The notes: generated from the letters alone by a model not told the origin. Counted from the stretch's first letter, positions 55,519 through 64,000 are shown. The stretch is DNA of 64,000 nt from Bifidobacterium catenulatum DSM 16992 = JCM 1194 = LMG 11043 (GCF_001025195.1 NZ_AP012325.1:1054001-1118000), one strand, 5' to 3'. Numbers and translations: made by a program.

Positions 55519-56313
55519 ATGGTATCACAACGAATCCCACTGGTCGCCGGCAATTGGAAGATGAACTTCGACCATCTTGAAGCCACCTATTTCGTTCAGC
55601 AGCTTGCATGGAAGCTCCGTGACATTCATTTCGACTACCGTCATTGCGAAATCGCGTTGATGCCCTCCTTCACCTCATTACGTAGCGTTCAGGTGTTGGT
55701 CGAATCCGACAATTTGAAGATTCGCTATGGCGCACAGGCTGTTTCCGTAACGTCGCAGGGTGCGTTCACTGGCGATGTATCCGCAGATATGATCGCCCAT
55801 CTCGGCTGCTCATATGTGATTGTCGGCCATTCTGAACGCCGCAAATACCATCCGGAAGACGATGCGAACATCGTGGACCAGGTGCGTGCGGTTTTGGCTG
55901 CAGGCATGCAGCCGATTCTTTGTGTCGGTGAAAGCTATGAGGAACGACGCAAGGGCATCGAACTCGATTTCGCCGTGGGACAGGTGCACGACGTCACGCG
56001 CGATCTTTCCGACGAGGAAGCGTCACGTCTGATTGTGGCATATGAGCCGGTGTGGGCCATCGGCACCGGAATGGTAGCGACTCCGCAATCCGCGCAGGAT
56101 GCTGCCAAAGCAATTCGAGACGATTTGTCCGCAACTTTTGGCTCGCATGTAGGTGAGGCCGTGCGTATTCTGTATGGAGGCTCCGTTTCTTCGAAAAACG
56201 CCGTGGAACTGATCGGCGAGCCTGATGTGGACGGATTCCTCATCGGCGGTGCCGCGCTGCATGTGGATGAGCTCACCAGAATCTGCCAGCTCACCATAGA
56301 AGCGACTTTGTGA
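55519..56313 (+). CDS. tpiA: triosephosphate isomerase
   Basis: 264 residues. Interconverts glyceraldehyde-3-phosphate and dihydroxyacetone phosphate. The substrate Lys is in AGNWKMNF (Lys14), the catalytic His in VGHSERR (about 99), and the catalytic Glu in VAYEPVWAIGTG (about 176); the phosphate loop is YGGSVSSKN. GGAGGCAGG lies before ATG 55519. pgk-tpiA-secG is a familiar Gram-positive order. Confidence 0.97.
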   Translation: MVSQRIPLVAGNWKMNFDHLEATYFVQQLAWKLRDIHFDYRHCEIALMPSFTSLRSVQVLVESDNLKIRYGAQAVSVTSQGAFTGDVSADMIAHLGCSYVIVGHSERRKYHPEDDANIVDQVRAVLAAGMQPILCVGESYEERRKGIELDFAVGQVHDVTRDLSDEEASRLIVAYEPVWAIGTGMVATPQSAQDAAKAIRDDLSATFGSHVGEAVRILYGGSVSSKNAVELIGEPDVDGFLIGGAALHVDELTRICQLTIEATL

Positions 56314-56417
56314 CGCCACGTTTTTAACGCAAATATTTCAAGGTGTGGTCAATATTCAATTTTCTCAATACCTTGCGCTATCGTTAGCAACAGTGTTTAC
56401 GAACTGGAGGTTCACTC

Positions 56418-56675
56418 GTGTCCGCTATGGCCATCGTTAAGCTTGTGCTGCAGATTATTCTCGTTATTTTCAGCCTCTTGCTCACCCTGCTGATTCTGAT
56501 GCACAAGGGTAAGGGAGGCGGCCTATCCGATATGTTCGGCGGCGGCCTCACCCAGAACGCGGGTTCCTCTGGCGTCGCCGAAAAGAACCTGAACCGTTGG
56601 ACCGTCATCATCGCACTGCTATGGGTGGCTATTATCATCGCCCTCGGTTTGATGACGAAGTTCAGCCTCATCTGA
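56418..56675 (+). CDS. secG: SecG preprotein translocase subunit
   Basis: 85-residue membrane protein with two helices (residues 3-24 and 58-78) joined by a glycine-rich loop (KGKGGGLSDMFGGG). SecG helps the SecYEG channel cycle during protein export. Start GTG 56418 with GGAGG at 56406-56410. A strong terminator follows. Confidence 0.93.
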   Translation: MSAMAIVKLVLQIILVIFSLLLTLLILMHKGKGGGLSDMFGGGLTQNAGSSGVAEKNLNRWTVIIALLWVAIIIALGLMTKFSLI

Positions 56676-56685
56676 TTGACTTTGT

Positions 56686-56732
56686 CACTTCGGCCCATGA
56701 CTGGATACGGTCATGGGCCGAAGTGTTTTTCA
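56686..56732 (+). terminator. rho-independent terminator after secG
   Basis: CACTTCGGCCCATGAC (56686-56701) pairs perfectly with GTCATGGGCCGAAGTG (56710-56725), then five T residues. Confidence 0.9.
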
Positions 56733-56773
56733 AGCGCGATATCAATTGCATCATAACGAGTTAAGGATCTGAC

Positions 56774-57625
56774 TTGACGTTGCTCAAAATCGAAAAAACC
56801 CAAGAAGCCACAATGGTCGTCGCAGATTTGGATGGCACGCTGCTGCATGACGGCGAAACGTTCGAGGAACGTTTCCTGACGCAATATTCCGTCGACGTGA
56901 TCAATCGCATGCACGACAATGGCATCGTTTTCGCCGTGGAAACGGCACGTCCCGTCAGCACCGGCTTTTCATTCGTGGAAAAACTGCCTGTCGACGCCGT
57001 CGCTTATCTCAACGGTGCGTTGATAGATTTCAATCCGGCATCATCGAATTATGAAATGCTTACTTCGCCGACGCTGCCGGAAGACGGCCATCTCAAGAAA
57101 ATTGGTTTTTCATCGAAACGTGCCTGCGAAGTCTGCAAAAATCTATTAGCTGAGCTACCTGGCATGGAAGTCGGCATCGTCATGGATGACGTGCGGTACA
57201 CCAATTTCGATGTCTCCAAATACTGGAAGACGCAGACTTGGCGATACACTGACTTCGACGATGTTCCTGAAGGTATCGCCGATAAGCTCATTATCTTCCC
57301 CAACGATGAGCAGTGGAATCAGGTCGGTTCTCTTGTGCCCAGCGACTTTGACGTTCACATCTCTGAGGGATCGCTGTGGATGTTGATGAATCCTCACGCC
57401 AACAAGGAACATGCATTGGATCTGCTGGCAGAACATTTTGAAACGCCAATGAGCAAAACCGTCTCATTCGGTGATGATTTGGTCGACATTGCCATGCTAT
57501 GTAAATCCGGAAGGGGAGTGGCGGTGGCGAACGCTAACCCGGATGTGTTGAACATCGCAGATGAAATCTGCCCATCCAACAATGATGACGGTGTGGCACA
57601 GTGGATTGAAGATAATCTGCTGTGA
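56774..57625 (+). CDS. HAD-superfamily hydrolase, Cof type
   Basis: 283-residue phosphatase of the Cof/YidA kind with a C2 cap. Motif I is DLDGTLL (residues 17-23, Asp nucleophile), motif II the Thr in FAVETARPVS, and motif IV is FGDDLVDIAML (residues near 234) with the acidic pair. It presumably removes phosphate from a sugar phosphate or a cofactor. Start TTG 56774 with AAGGA upstream. It precedes the HTH-aminotransferase gene but without known link. Confidence 0.86.
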   Translation: MTLLKIEKTQEATMVVADLDGTLLHDGETFEERFLTQYSVDVINRMHDNGIVFAVETARPVSTGFSFVEKLPVDAVAYLNGALIDFNPASSNYEMLTSPTLPEDGHLKKIGFSSKRACEVCKNLLAELPGMEVGIVMDDVRYTNFDVSKYWKTQTWRYTDFDDVPEGIADKLIIFPNDEQWNQVGSLVPSDFDVHISEGSLWMLMNPHANKEHALDLLAEHFETPMSKTVSFGDDLVDIAMLCKSGRGVAVANANPDVLNIADEICPSNNDDGVAQWIEDNLL

Positions 57626-57654
57626 TGTCTCATGATGTTCAAGAATGACATGAG

Positions 57655-57781
57655 TTGAACTTCATGAATTGAACTTTTGTTGCAAACGGACGCGAAATGG
57701 TTACATTTGATATTGAACTTCCGTGATTTCAATAGGTAGTTTGTGCTAGGATTTGAACTAGTGTTTGATGAAAATTGAACT
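57655..57781 (+). promoter_or_regulatory. five direct TTGAACT repeats before the HTH-aminotransferase gene
   Basis: TTGAACT occurs at 57655, 57669, 57713, 57753 and 57775 (three as TTGAACTT), and an inverted GTTCAA at 57637-57642. The spacing is irregular (14, 44, 40, 22 bases). The last copy lies just before the ribosome site. Such clustering close to a gene encoding a helix-turn-helix protein suggests an operator for it. Confidence 0.6.
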
Positions 57782-57793
57782 GAAAGGACTGGT

Positions 57794-59329
57794 ATGACGG
57801 AATCATTCTCCAGCCGGTTGAACGTTGCGATGGCGTTCCGCAATGTCAAACAAATTGACTTTGTGCATGCGGCTGAGAAGTTCAATATCAAACTTGGCAA
57901 AAGTCATATGAGTCAGTACGTGAGCGGTAAAACCGTGCCACGTGCCGATATCGCCCATTTCCTTGCGGCTTTTCTGCAGGTCAATGAGGACTGGCTGATG
58001 GGAAAGGACGTTCCCATGGAGCAGAACGCCGTCATCTTGCCTGCAATCGAGTCTGATGAAACCCAACCTGATAGCAATTCTGCATCAGCGCAATCAACAG
58101 AAGGAAAGACCATGCGCACCTTTACGAAATCCCATAAGCTCGACAATGTGCTCTACGACGTTCGTGGCCCGGTGGCAGACGAGGCAGCACGCATGGAAGC
58201 AGCGGGAACGCATATTCTGAAACTCAATATCGGCAATCCTGCGCCATTCGGATTCCGGACTCCGGATGAAGTTGTGTATGATATGGCGCAGCAGCTCCCT
58301 GAGACCGAAGGATATTCACCGTCCAAGGGTCTGTTCTCGGCACGCAAGGCCATCATGCAGTATGCACAGCTCAAGAATATTCCGAACGTCTCCATCGACG
58401 ATATCTTTACTGGCAATGGCGTCAGCGAGCTCATCAATCTGTCGCTGTCCGCATTGCTGGACAACGGCGACGAAGTGCTGGTGCCTTCGCCGGACTATCC
58501 TCTGTGGACAGCCTGTGTGAATTTGGCTGGCGGCACCGCCGTGCATTATATCTGTGATGAGGAATCCGAATGGTATCCCGATATCGACGATATTCGCTCT
58601 AAAATCACGGATAAGACCAAAGCAATTGTCATCATCAATCCAAATAATCCGACCGGAGCGCTTTATCCGAAAGAACTGTTGCAGCAGATTGTCGATATTG
58701 CCCGGGAACATCAGCTCATTATTTTCTCCGATGAGATTTATGATCGCCTAGTCATGGATGGGTTGGAGCATATTTCCATCGCATCGCTGGCTCCGGACCT
58801 GTTCTGCGTGACGTTCTCCGGTCTGTCGAAGTCGCATATGATTGCCGGATACCGCATTGGATGGATGATACTTTCCGGCAACAAGCGTATTGCAAAGGAT
58901 TACATCGAGGGCTTGAACATGCTGGCGAACATGCGTATGTGCTCGAATGTCCCCGCTCAGTCGGTGGTGCAGACCGCTTTGGGTGGGCATCAGAGCGTCA
59001 AGGATTACATCAAGCCAGGTGGCCGCGTGTACGAGCAGCGCGAACTGGTCTATCAGATGCTCAATGAAATTCCCGGCGTTACCGCAGTTAAGCCGAAAGC
59101 GGCGTTTTATATCTTCCCGAAGCTGGACGTCAAAAAGTTCAATATCCACTCCGATGAGCAGTTCGCGTTGGATCTGCTGCATGACAAGCATATTCTGATT
59201 AGTCATGGCGGTGCGTTCAACTGGCAGAATCCAGATCATTTCAGGGTGGTATATCTGCCGCGTATCACGATGCTGAAGGAAACCATAAGTGAGATTGCTG
59301 ATTTCTTGAGCACATATCATCAGGCATAA
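57794..59329 (+). CDS. fused XRE-type HTH domain and class I aminotransferase (AlaA-like)
   Basis: 511 residues in two parts. Residues 1-75 form an XRE/Cro helix-turn-helix (FVHAAEKFNIKLGKSHMSQYV). After a linker, residues 105-510 are a PLP-dependent aminotransferase of the alanine transaminase kind: LNIGNPAPFGF, GNGVSELINL, PDYPLWTA, NPNNPTGALY, and the PLP Lys in SGLSKSHMIAGYRIGWM. The likely reaction is alanine-pyruvate-glutamate exchange. The fusion suggests that the enzyme senses its own product or cofactor and represses its gene; this is inference. AAAGGA before ATG 57794. Confidence 0.88.
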   Translation: MTESFSSRLNVAMAFRNVKQIDFVHAAEKFNIKLGKSHMSQYVSGKTVPRADIAHFLAAFLQVNEDWLMGKDVPMEQNAVILPAIESDETQPDSNSASAQSTEGKTMRTFTKSHKLDNVLYDVRGPVADEAARMEAAGTHILKLNIGNPAPFGFRTPDEVVYDMAQQLPETEGYSPSKGLFSARKAIMQYAQLKNIPNVSIDDIFTGNGVSELINLSLSALLDNGDEVLVPSPDYPLWTACVNLAGGTAVHYICDEESEWYPDIDDIRSKITDKTKAIVIINPNNPTGALYPKELLQQIVDIAREHQLIIFSDEIYDRLVMDGLEHISIASLAPDLFCVTFSGLSKSHMIAGYRIGWMILSGNKRIAKDYIEGLNMLANMRMCSNVPAQSVVQTALGGHQSVKDYIKPGGRVYEQRELVYQMLNEIPGVTAVKPKAAFYIFPKLDVKKFNIHSDEQFALDLLHDKHILISHGGAFNWQNPDHFRVVYLPRITMLKETISEIADFLSTYHQA

Positions 59330-59594
59330 TGACCTTGGTTGCTTGAAGGGCATTCATGGTGTGAAGCGCGCGCAGTATCGCGACATTCCGTCCCCAAATC
59401 CTCATGGTCACGTTGACCATGAGTGGGGTTGCGATGGCTCCGGCCTTAGGGTCGAGCCATCAATCGTTCCGTCGTGAATTCACAACGATTATACCTTTGG
59501 AGGACGCAAAGCGCAGGCGATCCAAGCCGATCCACCAGGCTACCGTCTTTACGCCTTGTGTTGGAATAAGCTGAAAACATGTAGAGCAATAACA
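59330..59594. other. gene-free stretch with three tandem hairpins
   Basis: Three perfect stems follow each other: 59401-59410 with 59414-59423, 59433-59440 with 59454-59461, and 59462-59468 with 59484-59490. No gene is visible. The region may be a small structured RNA or a leader. A short ACGCAAAG motif at 59504-59511 recalls one conserved part of cyclic-di-GMP-I riboswitches, but the rest of that riboswitch is not convincing. Confidence 0.4.
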
Positions 59595-59632
59595 GAAATT
59601 CCCTCTGCCAGAATTCTGGCAGAGGGAATTTC
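59595..59632. terminator. perfect palindromic bidirectional terminator
   Basis: A 38-base perfect palindrome (arms begin GAAATTCCCTCTGCCAGAA) with T-rich flanks on both sides. It can end both the minus-strand tal gene and any plus-strand RNA from the region before it. Confidence 0.85.
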
Positions 59633-59666
59633 TTTAGCTTAAATCGCTAACGTCTAAGTAAGAAAC

Positions 59667-60770
59667 TCAGCCGTTGACACGGTCGATGCCGGCCTGGACG
59701 TCGGTAAGGACGGAATCCCAAGACTTGATGAAGGAAGCGACGCCGTCGGCTTCCAGCTTGTCGGTGACAGCCTTGAAGTCGATGCCCAGCTCAGCGAGCT
59801 TGGCCATGATGGCGTGGGACTCTTCGTAGGTGCCCTTGATGGTCGGAGCGCCGTTGCCGTGATCGGCGAGAGCGTTCAGGGTCTTCTCCGGCATGGTGTT
59901 CACGATGAGCGGAGCGACGAGCTCGTCAACGTAGACGCAATCGGAGTAGGCCGGGTTCTTGGTGCCAGTGGAGGCCCACAGCGGACGCTGCTTCTTGGCA
60001 CCCTTGGCTTCGAGAGCAGCCCAACGCGGATCGTTGGCGAACTTGTTCTCGAACAGCTCGTAAGCGAGGCGAGCGTTGGCGATAGCGGCCTTGCCCTCGA
60101 GAGCCTTGGCCTCATCGGAGCCGATCTCCTCAAGCTTGTTGTCGACGGCGGTGTCCACGCGAGACACGAAGAAGGAAGCGACGGAACCGATGTGCTTCAG
60201 GTCATGGCCGTTGGCGTCAGCCTGGGCGATGCCTTCGATGAAAGCATCGATGACCTGCTCATAACGCTCGAGCGAGAAGATCAGGGTGACGTTGACGGAG
60301 ATGCCCTTGGCCAGGGTTGCGGTGATTGCCGGCAGGCCTTCGAGGGTTGCCGGGATCTTGATCATGGCGTTCGGACGGTTGACCTTCTCCCAGAGCTCGA
60401 CAGCCTGCTTCTCAGTGGCTTCAGTCTCGTGGGCCAGACGCGGATCAACTTCGATGGAGACGCGGCCATCGACGAAATCGGTGGCTTCGGCGATCTCACG
60501 GAAGATGTCGGTGGCGTTACGCACGTCGGTGGTGGTGAGCTCGCGGATAGCGGTCTCAACGTCAACCTTGCCGAGCTCCTTGAGCTGTGCATCGTACGGG
60601 CCGACCTGGCTCAGAGCCTTCTGGAAGATGGACGGGTTGGTGGTGACGCCAACGACGTTCTTGTCCTTGATGAGCTCCTGCAGGTTGCCGGACTCAATAC
60701 GGGTGCGGGACAGGTCGTCCAGCCAGATCGAGACACCGGAGTCAGAGGTGCGCTGAGTTGCTTCAGTCAT
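59667..60770 (-). CDS. tal: transaldolase
   Basis: 367-residue enzyme that shuttles three-carbon units between sedoheptulose-7-phosphate and glyceraldehyde-3-phosphate. The N-terminal SIWLDDLSRTRIESGNLQEL, VGVTTNPSIFQ and the catalytic Lys region (IKIPATLEGLPAI, Lys near 148) are clear. The neighbouring tkt makes the pair that feeds the bifid shunt. It ends at the palindromic terminator. The start ATG 60770 has a GGAG-like site upstream. High codon bias suggests strong expression. Confidence 0.97.
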   Translation of the reverse strand: MTEATQRTSDSGVSIWLDDLSRTRIESGNLQELIKDKNVVGVTTNPSIFQKALSQVGPYDAQLKELGKVDVETAIRELTTTDVRNATDIFREIAEATDFVDGRVSIEVDPRLAHETEATEKQAVELWEKVNRPNAMIKIPATLEGLPAITATLAKGISVNVTLIFSLERYEQVIDAFIEGIAQADANGHDLKHIGSVASFFVSRVDTAVDNKLEEIGSDEAKALEGKAAIANARLAYELFENKFANDPRWAALEAKGAKKQRPLWASTGTKNPAYSDCVYVDELVAPLIVNTMPEKTLNALADHGNGAPTIKGTYEESHAIMAKLAELGIDFKAVTDKLEADGVASFIKSWDSVLTDVQAGIDRVNG

Positions 60771-60862
60771 TGTTTTTCTCCTTGATACCTTTTTGGATCA
60801 AATCTTTATCTATTGTGCGGTAAAAGGGGAGAAGCACATGCATTGTGCCCCTCCCCGTCGAA

Positions 60863-62971
60863 TCACTTGGCGGCTTCGACTTCCGCGATGGAGGCCTTGG
60901 CGGCTTCGACAACATGCTCGGCAGTGATGCCCAGGTCGATCATGTTCTGAGCGCCGTCGCCCTGCAGGCCGAACTGCTCGATGGAAACCGGCTTGCCGTA
61001 GGAGCCGAGGTACTTGTACCACGGCATGGCAACGCCAGCCTCGACGGAGACACGAGCCTTGACGGAGGCCGGAAGCACAGCTTCCTTGTACTCAGCGTCC
61101 TGCTCCTCGAACCATTCGAGGGACGGAGCGGACACAACGCGAGCCTTGATGCCTTCGTCAGCCAGGGTCTTGGCTGCGGACACGGCCCACTGCACTTCGG
61201 AACCGGTGGCCATGATGATGACATCCGGGGTGCCTTCAGTATCGACGAGCACGTAGGCGCCCTTCTTGACGCCGTCCTTGGCCTTCTCGGCGGTCTCAGC
61301 GAGAACCGGAACGCCCTGACGGGTCAGCACCATGGCTGCCGGCAGAGTGTTCTTCTTCTCGAAGAAGTAGCGGTAGGCTTCGGCGGTCTCGTAAGCATCG
61401 GCCGGACGAACGACCTCAAGCTGCGGGATGGCACGGAAGGAAGCCAGATGCTCCACCGGCTGGTGGGTCGGGCCATCTTCGCCGACGGCGACGGAGTCGT
61501 GGGACCACACATACAGGTTCGGAATCTGCATGAGGGCGGCCAGACGCACGGCGGAACGCTCGTAATCGGAGAACATGAAGAAGGTGCCGCCGAACGGACG
61601 GGTGTGGGAGCCCAGCAGGATACCGTTGGTGATGGTACCCATGGTGAACTCGCGCACGCCGAAGTGCAGCTGACGGCCGTACGGGCTGCAGACCGGCCAC
61701 TGCTTGGTGGCGCACTCGGCGGGAGCGAAGGTGGCAGCGCCCTTCAGATCGGTCTTGTTGGAGCCACCGAGGTCGGCGGAGCCGCCCCAGAGTTCCGGCA
61801 TGACAGCGGCGATGGCATTCAGCACGGAGCCGGAAGCGCCACGGGTTGCAACGCCCTTGCCGACTTCGAAGGTTGCCTCGAGGTCATCAATGGCCTTGTC
61901 GAAGCCTTCCGGCAGCTCGCCGGCCTTGAGGCGGTCGTACAGAGCAGCGTTGTCCGGGTTGGCCTTGCGCCATGCGTTGTACTTCTCGTCCCATTCCTTA
62001 TGGGCTTCGAGACCGCGCTCAGCAACCTTGCGTGCGTGAGCCAGAGCCTCTTCGTCGACGTGGAAGGACTCTTCCGGATCGTAGCCGAGCAGTTCCTTGA
62101 GGCCTGCGACGGCTTCGGCGCCCAGCTTGGAGCCGTGAGAAGACGGATCGTTGGTCTTGCCCGGGGTCGGCCAAGCGATCAGGGTGTCGACCTTGATGAG
62201 CTTCGGCTGGTTCGGGGCAGCCTCACGAGCCTTGGCGATGGTGTCGGCCAGACCCTCGACATCCTCCTTGTAGGAGCCGTCAGGCTGAATGAAGCTGAAC
62301 TCGTCGGTGTACCAGCCGTAGGCCTGGAAGCGCTTGAGCACGTCTTCAGCCAGAACCAGGTTGGTGTCGCCTTCGATCTGGATGCGGTTGGCATCGAAGA
62401 TCACGGTCAGGTTGCCCAGCTGCTGGTTGGCAGCGAGGGATGCAGCTTCGCCGGAGATACCTTCTTCGATATCGCCTTCGCCGCAGATGACCCAGATGTT
62501 GTGGTCGAACGGGGACTCGCCTGCCGGAGCTTCCGGATCAAGCAGGCCACGCTGGAAGCGCTGGCCATAGGCGAAACCGATGGCGGAAGCGAAGCCCTGG
62601 CCCAGCGGACCAGTGGTCATTTCGATGCCCGGGGTCAGGCCGTATTCCGGATGACCCGGGGTACGGGTGTCAGCGCCGCCACGGAAGTTCTTCAGATCGT
62701 CCAGGGTCAGGCCGTAGCCGGAGAAGTACAGCTGGACGTACTGGGTGAGGGAGGCGTGGCCACCGGAAAGGATGAAGCGGTCGCGACCTTCCCAGTTGGG
62801 ATCGTTCGGATCATGCTTGATGAAATGCTGATACAGGGTGTAGGCGATAGGCGCCAGGGAAACGGGGGAACCCGGGTGGCCGTGTCCCGCACGCTCAACC
62901 GCGTCGGCCGACAGGACCTTGGCCATCTTGATGGCGCGCTCGTCCAGCTCGGTCTCCTTGAATTCGGTCAT
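60863..62971 (-). CDS. tkt: transketolase
   Basis: 702-residue thiamine diphosphate enzyme. It moves two-carbon units between pentose and other sugar phosphates. ERAGHGHPGSP at the N-terminus, the GDG thiamine motif (CGEGDIEEG near 168), and the Glu-containing middle region RFIDCFIAEQN-type block (PFGGTFFMFSDY) agree. GGAAGGAAAG precedes ATG 62971. Located beside tal; in bifidobacteria the two supply xylulose-5-phosphate for phosphoketolase. Probably highly expressed. Confidence 0.96.
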   Translation of the reverse strand: MTEFKETELDERAIKMAKVLSADAVERAGHGHPGSPVSLAPIAYTLYQHFIKHDPNDPNWEGRDRFILSGGHASLTQYVQLYFSGYGLTLDDLKNFRGGADTRTPGHPEYGLTPGIEMTTGPLGQGFASAIGFAYGQRFQRGLLDPEAPAGESPFDHNIWVICGEGDIEEGISGEAASLAANQQLGNLTVIFDANRIQIEGDTNLVLAEDVLKRFQAYGWYTDEFSFIQPDGSYKEDVEGLADTIAKAREAAPNQPKLIKVDTLIAWPTPGKTNDPSSHGSKLGAEAVAGLKELLGYDPEESFHVDEEALAHARKVAERGLEAHKEWDEKYNAWRKANPDNAALYDRLKAGELPEGFDKAIDDLEATFEVGKGVATRGASGSVLNAIAAVMPELWGGSADLGGSNKTDLKGAATFAPAECATKQWPVCSPYGRQLHFGVREFTMGTITNGILLGSHTRPFGGTFFMFSDYERSAVRLAALMQIPNLYVWSHDSVAVGEDGPTHQPVEHLASFRAIPQLEVVRPADAYETAEAYRYFFEKKNTLPAAMVLTRQGVPVLAETAEKAKDGVKKGAYVLVDTEGTPDVIIMATGSEVQWAVSAAKTLADEGIKARVVSAPSLEWFEEQDAEYKEAVLPASVKARVSVEAGVAMPWYKYLGSYGKPVSIEQFGLQGDGAQNMIDLGITAEHVVEAAKASIAEVEAAK

Positions 62972-63229
62972 GGATTACTTTCCTTCCAATTGGTCGGGCC
63001 GCGTATCCGGCTTGTGCCGAGCGCTCGACGCCCTCACATTGCGTTTCCCATAGTAGCGACGTGAGGTGACGTTGTGATGGATTTTTGGCGTGTTTTGGTA
63101 GTTTGTGTTCTGTTAACGCTCACAATTAACATTCTCGTGCGATTGTCCTGTTCGATTGGTGGCATGACGAGCATTTCGGGAGATTATTATCGGGAAAAAC
63201 AAGAAACAAGTACTCTGGAAGCGAACCGA
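62972..63229. other. divergent promoter region between tkt and hrcA
   Basis: No gene. An inverted repeat TGTTAA/TTAACA with nine bases between (63111-63131) may be an operator for one of the two genes. On the minus strand a TACTAT -10-like box lies near 63049-63055. Confidence 0.45.
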
Positions 63230-63256
63230 TTAGCACTCGTGCCGTGAGAGTGCTAA
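63230..63256 (+). promoter_or_regulatory. CIRCE operator (HrcA binding site)
   Basis: TTAGCACTC (63230-63238), nine bases, GAGTGCTAA (63248-63256): a perfect CIRCE. HrcA binds it to repress heat-shock genes, and here it would repress hrcA itself. Confidence 0.95.
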
Positions 63257-63306
63257 TACAATGGGAGAAGCATTTGAGTCGTATCGCATATGTAGAGGAG
63301 GCACGC

Positions 63307-64000
63307 ATGACGCAGTCAAGACGTATGTTGGTACTGCGTGCCGTCGTCGAGGACTATATTCGCTCGCAGGAGCCAGTTGGTTCGACCACCTTGACCAAAG
63401 ATCATGATCTGGGCGTCAGCTCGGCCACCGTCCGTAATGATATGGCCGCCTTGGAAGATGAGGGATACCTTATTCAACCCCATACGTCAGCAGGGCGCAT
63501 ACCAACGGAAAAAGGGTACCGATACTTCGTGGACCGTTTGGCCACAGTGGTGCCGATGTCCGAAGCGCAACGCCGTGGCATCAACAGTTTTTTGTCGGGA
63601 TCCGTCAATCTGCAGGACACCTTGCAGCGCGCAGCCCGTCTTCTGGCGCAGATCACCGGTCAGGTCGCGGTCGTGGCGGCACCGTCGTTGGCGAAATCGA
63701 CGTTACGGCATATCGAAATCGTTCCCGTATCAATCAACACCTTGTTGGCCGTCGTCATCACCGACACCGGCCGAGTGGCGCAGCATATGCTCAACGTTTC
63801 CGAGTTGCCGGACACCACGGTGCTGTCGCATCTGGTCAACGAAATCAACGCGCAGTGCGCCAGCGTTTCTTTGACTCGAACCGCGGACTATGTCAGGCAA
63901 ATGTCGTCCCGCAAGGAATACCGCTCTATCAGCAAATTGGCGGAAACGCTTGCTCAAGCTTTCGATGGCATGGCCGACGACGAGCGCGCGAGCGAACTCT
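63307..64000 (+). CDS. hrcA: heat-inducible transcription repressor HrcA (partial, runs off the window)
   Basis: The first 231 residues of HrcA; the gene continues past the end of the window. The N-terminal winged helix (VVEDYIRSQEPVGSTTL, SSATVRNDMAALEDEGYL) and TSAGRIPTEKGYRYFVD are typical. It represses chaperone genes in normal growth and is released on heat shock. AGAGGAGG lies before ATG 63307 and CIRCE just upstream. A dnaJ gene usually follows. Confidence 0.95.
   Translation, partial: MTQSRRMLVLRAVVEDYIRSQEPVGSTTLTKDHDLGVSSATVRNDMAALEDEGYLIQPHTSAGRIPTEKGYRYFVDRLATVVPMSEAQRRGINSFLSGSVNLQDTLQRAARLLAQITGQVAVVAAPSLAKSTLRHIEIVPVSINTLLAVVITDTGRVAQHMLNVSELPDTTVLSHLVNEINAQCASVSLTRTADYVRQMSSRKEYRSISKLAETLAQAFDGMADDERASEL

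Noticed and set aside
59500..59560. Possible cyclic-di-GMP-I riboswitch (ACGCAAAGC and later AGGCTACCG)
   Set aside because: Only short parts match; no gene follows before the terminator, and bifidobacteria are not known for cyclic-di-GMP signalling. An RNA-family scan would decide.
60845..63064. 739-codon open frame on the plus strand opposite tkt
   Set aside because: It is the codon shadow of transketolase, which has all its motifs on the minus strand.

Overview
The window looks like chromosome of a Bifidobacterium, probably of the adolescentis/pseudocatenulatum/catenulatum type. This rests on a bile salt hydrolase of the typical bifidobacterial kind (21378-22328), high-GC actinobacterial codon use, a transaldolase and transketolase next to each other on the minus strand, an actinobacterial WhiA, a sortase-assembled pilus locus, and an hrcA gene preceded by a perfect CIRCE. 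The species cannot be fixed from sequence inspection alone.

Layout. 1-4.3 kb: glmU, rsfS, a histidine phosphatase, an unusual membrane protein with repeated Thr-x-Val/Ile motifs, and tRNA-Ala. 4.4-8.9 kb: a small FMN-type oxidase, three DnaA-box-like sequences, a one-pilin/one-sortase pilus locus, and a second copy of the histidine phosphatase. 9-20.9 kb: corA, an orphan solute-binding lipoprotein, leuS, comEA-comEC-holA, and the t6A genes tsaE, tsaB, rimI, tsaD. 21-29 kb: tRNA-Asn, bile salt hydrolase, a YkoE-like ECF S-component, a MerR/alcohol dehydrogenase/carboxymuconolactone decarboxylase-like trio, a CDF metal transporter, mazG, and the scar of a deleted aminopeptidase C gene. 29.2-34.4 kb: two ABC-F proteins, an AAA ATPase and a nicotinamidase.

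34.5-45.6 kb is the accessory part. It holds a hypothetical secreted or anchored protein, an overlapping pair of tiny genes, a gene remnant, a VanZ-RDD protein, tRNA-Gly, a cupin protein, a 41-residue peptide gene with its own terminator, GtrA, and a complete four-gene Wadjet (JetABCD) plasmid-defence operon. Core genes resume at 45.7 kb: uvrA-uvrC, aroE-rapZ, whiA, pgk, tpiA, secG, a HAD phosphatase, a fused HTH-aminotransferase with five direct repeats upstream, then tal and tkt (minus strand), and hrcA running off the end.

How it fits together. pgk and tpiA serve lower glycolysis, while tal and tkt regenerate the pentose phosphates used by the bifid shunt. tsaB/tsaE/tsaD make t6A on tRNA, with rimI between tsaB and tsaD. 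uvrA-uvrC and comEA-comEC-holA handle DNA repair, uptake and replication. The most notable systems are the Wadjet operon, whose JetB subunit has an acidic calcium-site-like tail, the predicted phosphothreonine-motif membrane protein, the self-regulating-looking HTH-aminotransferase, and several unexplained structured intergenic regions.
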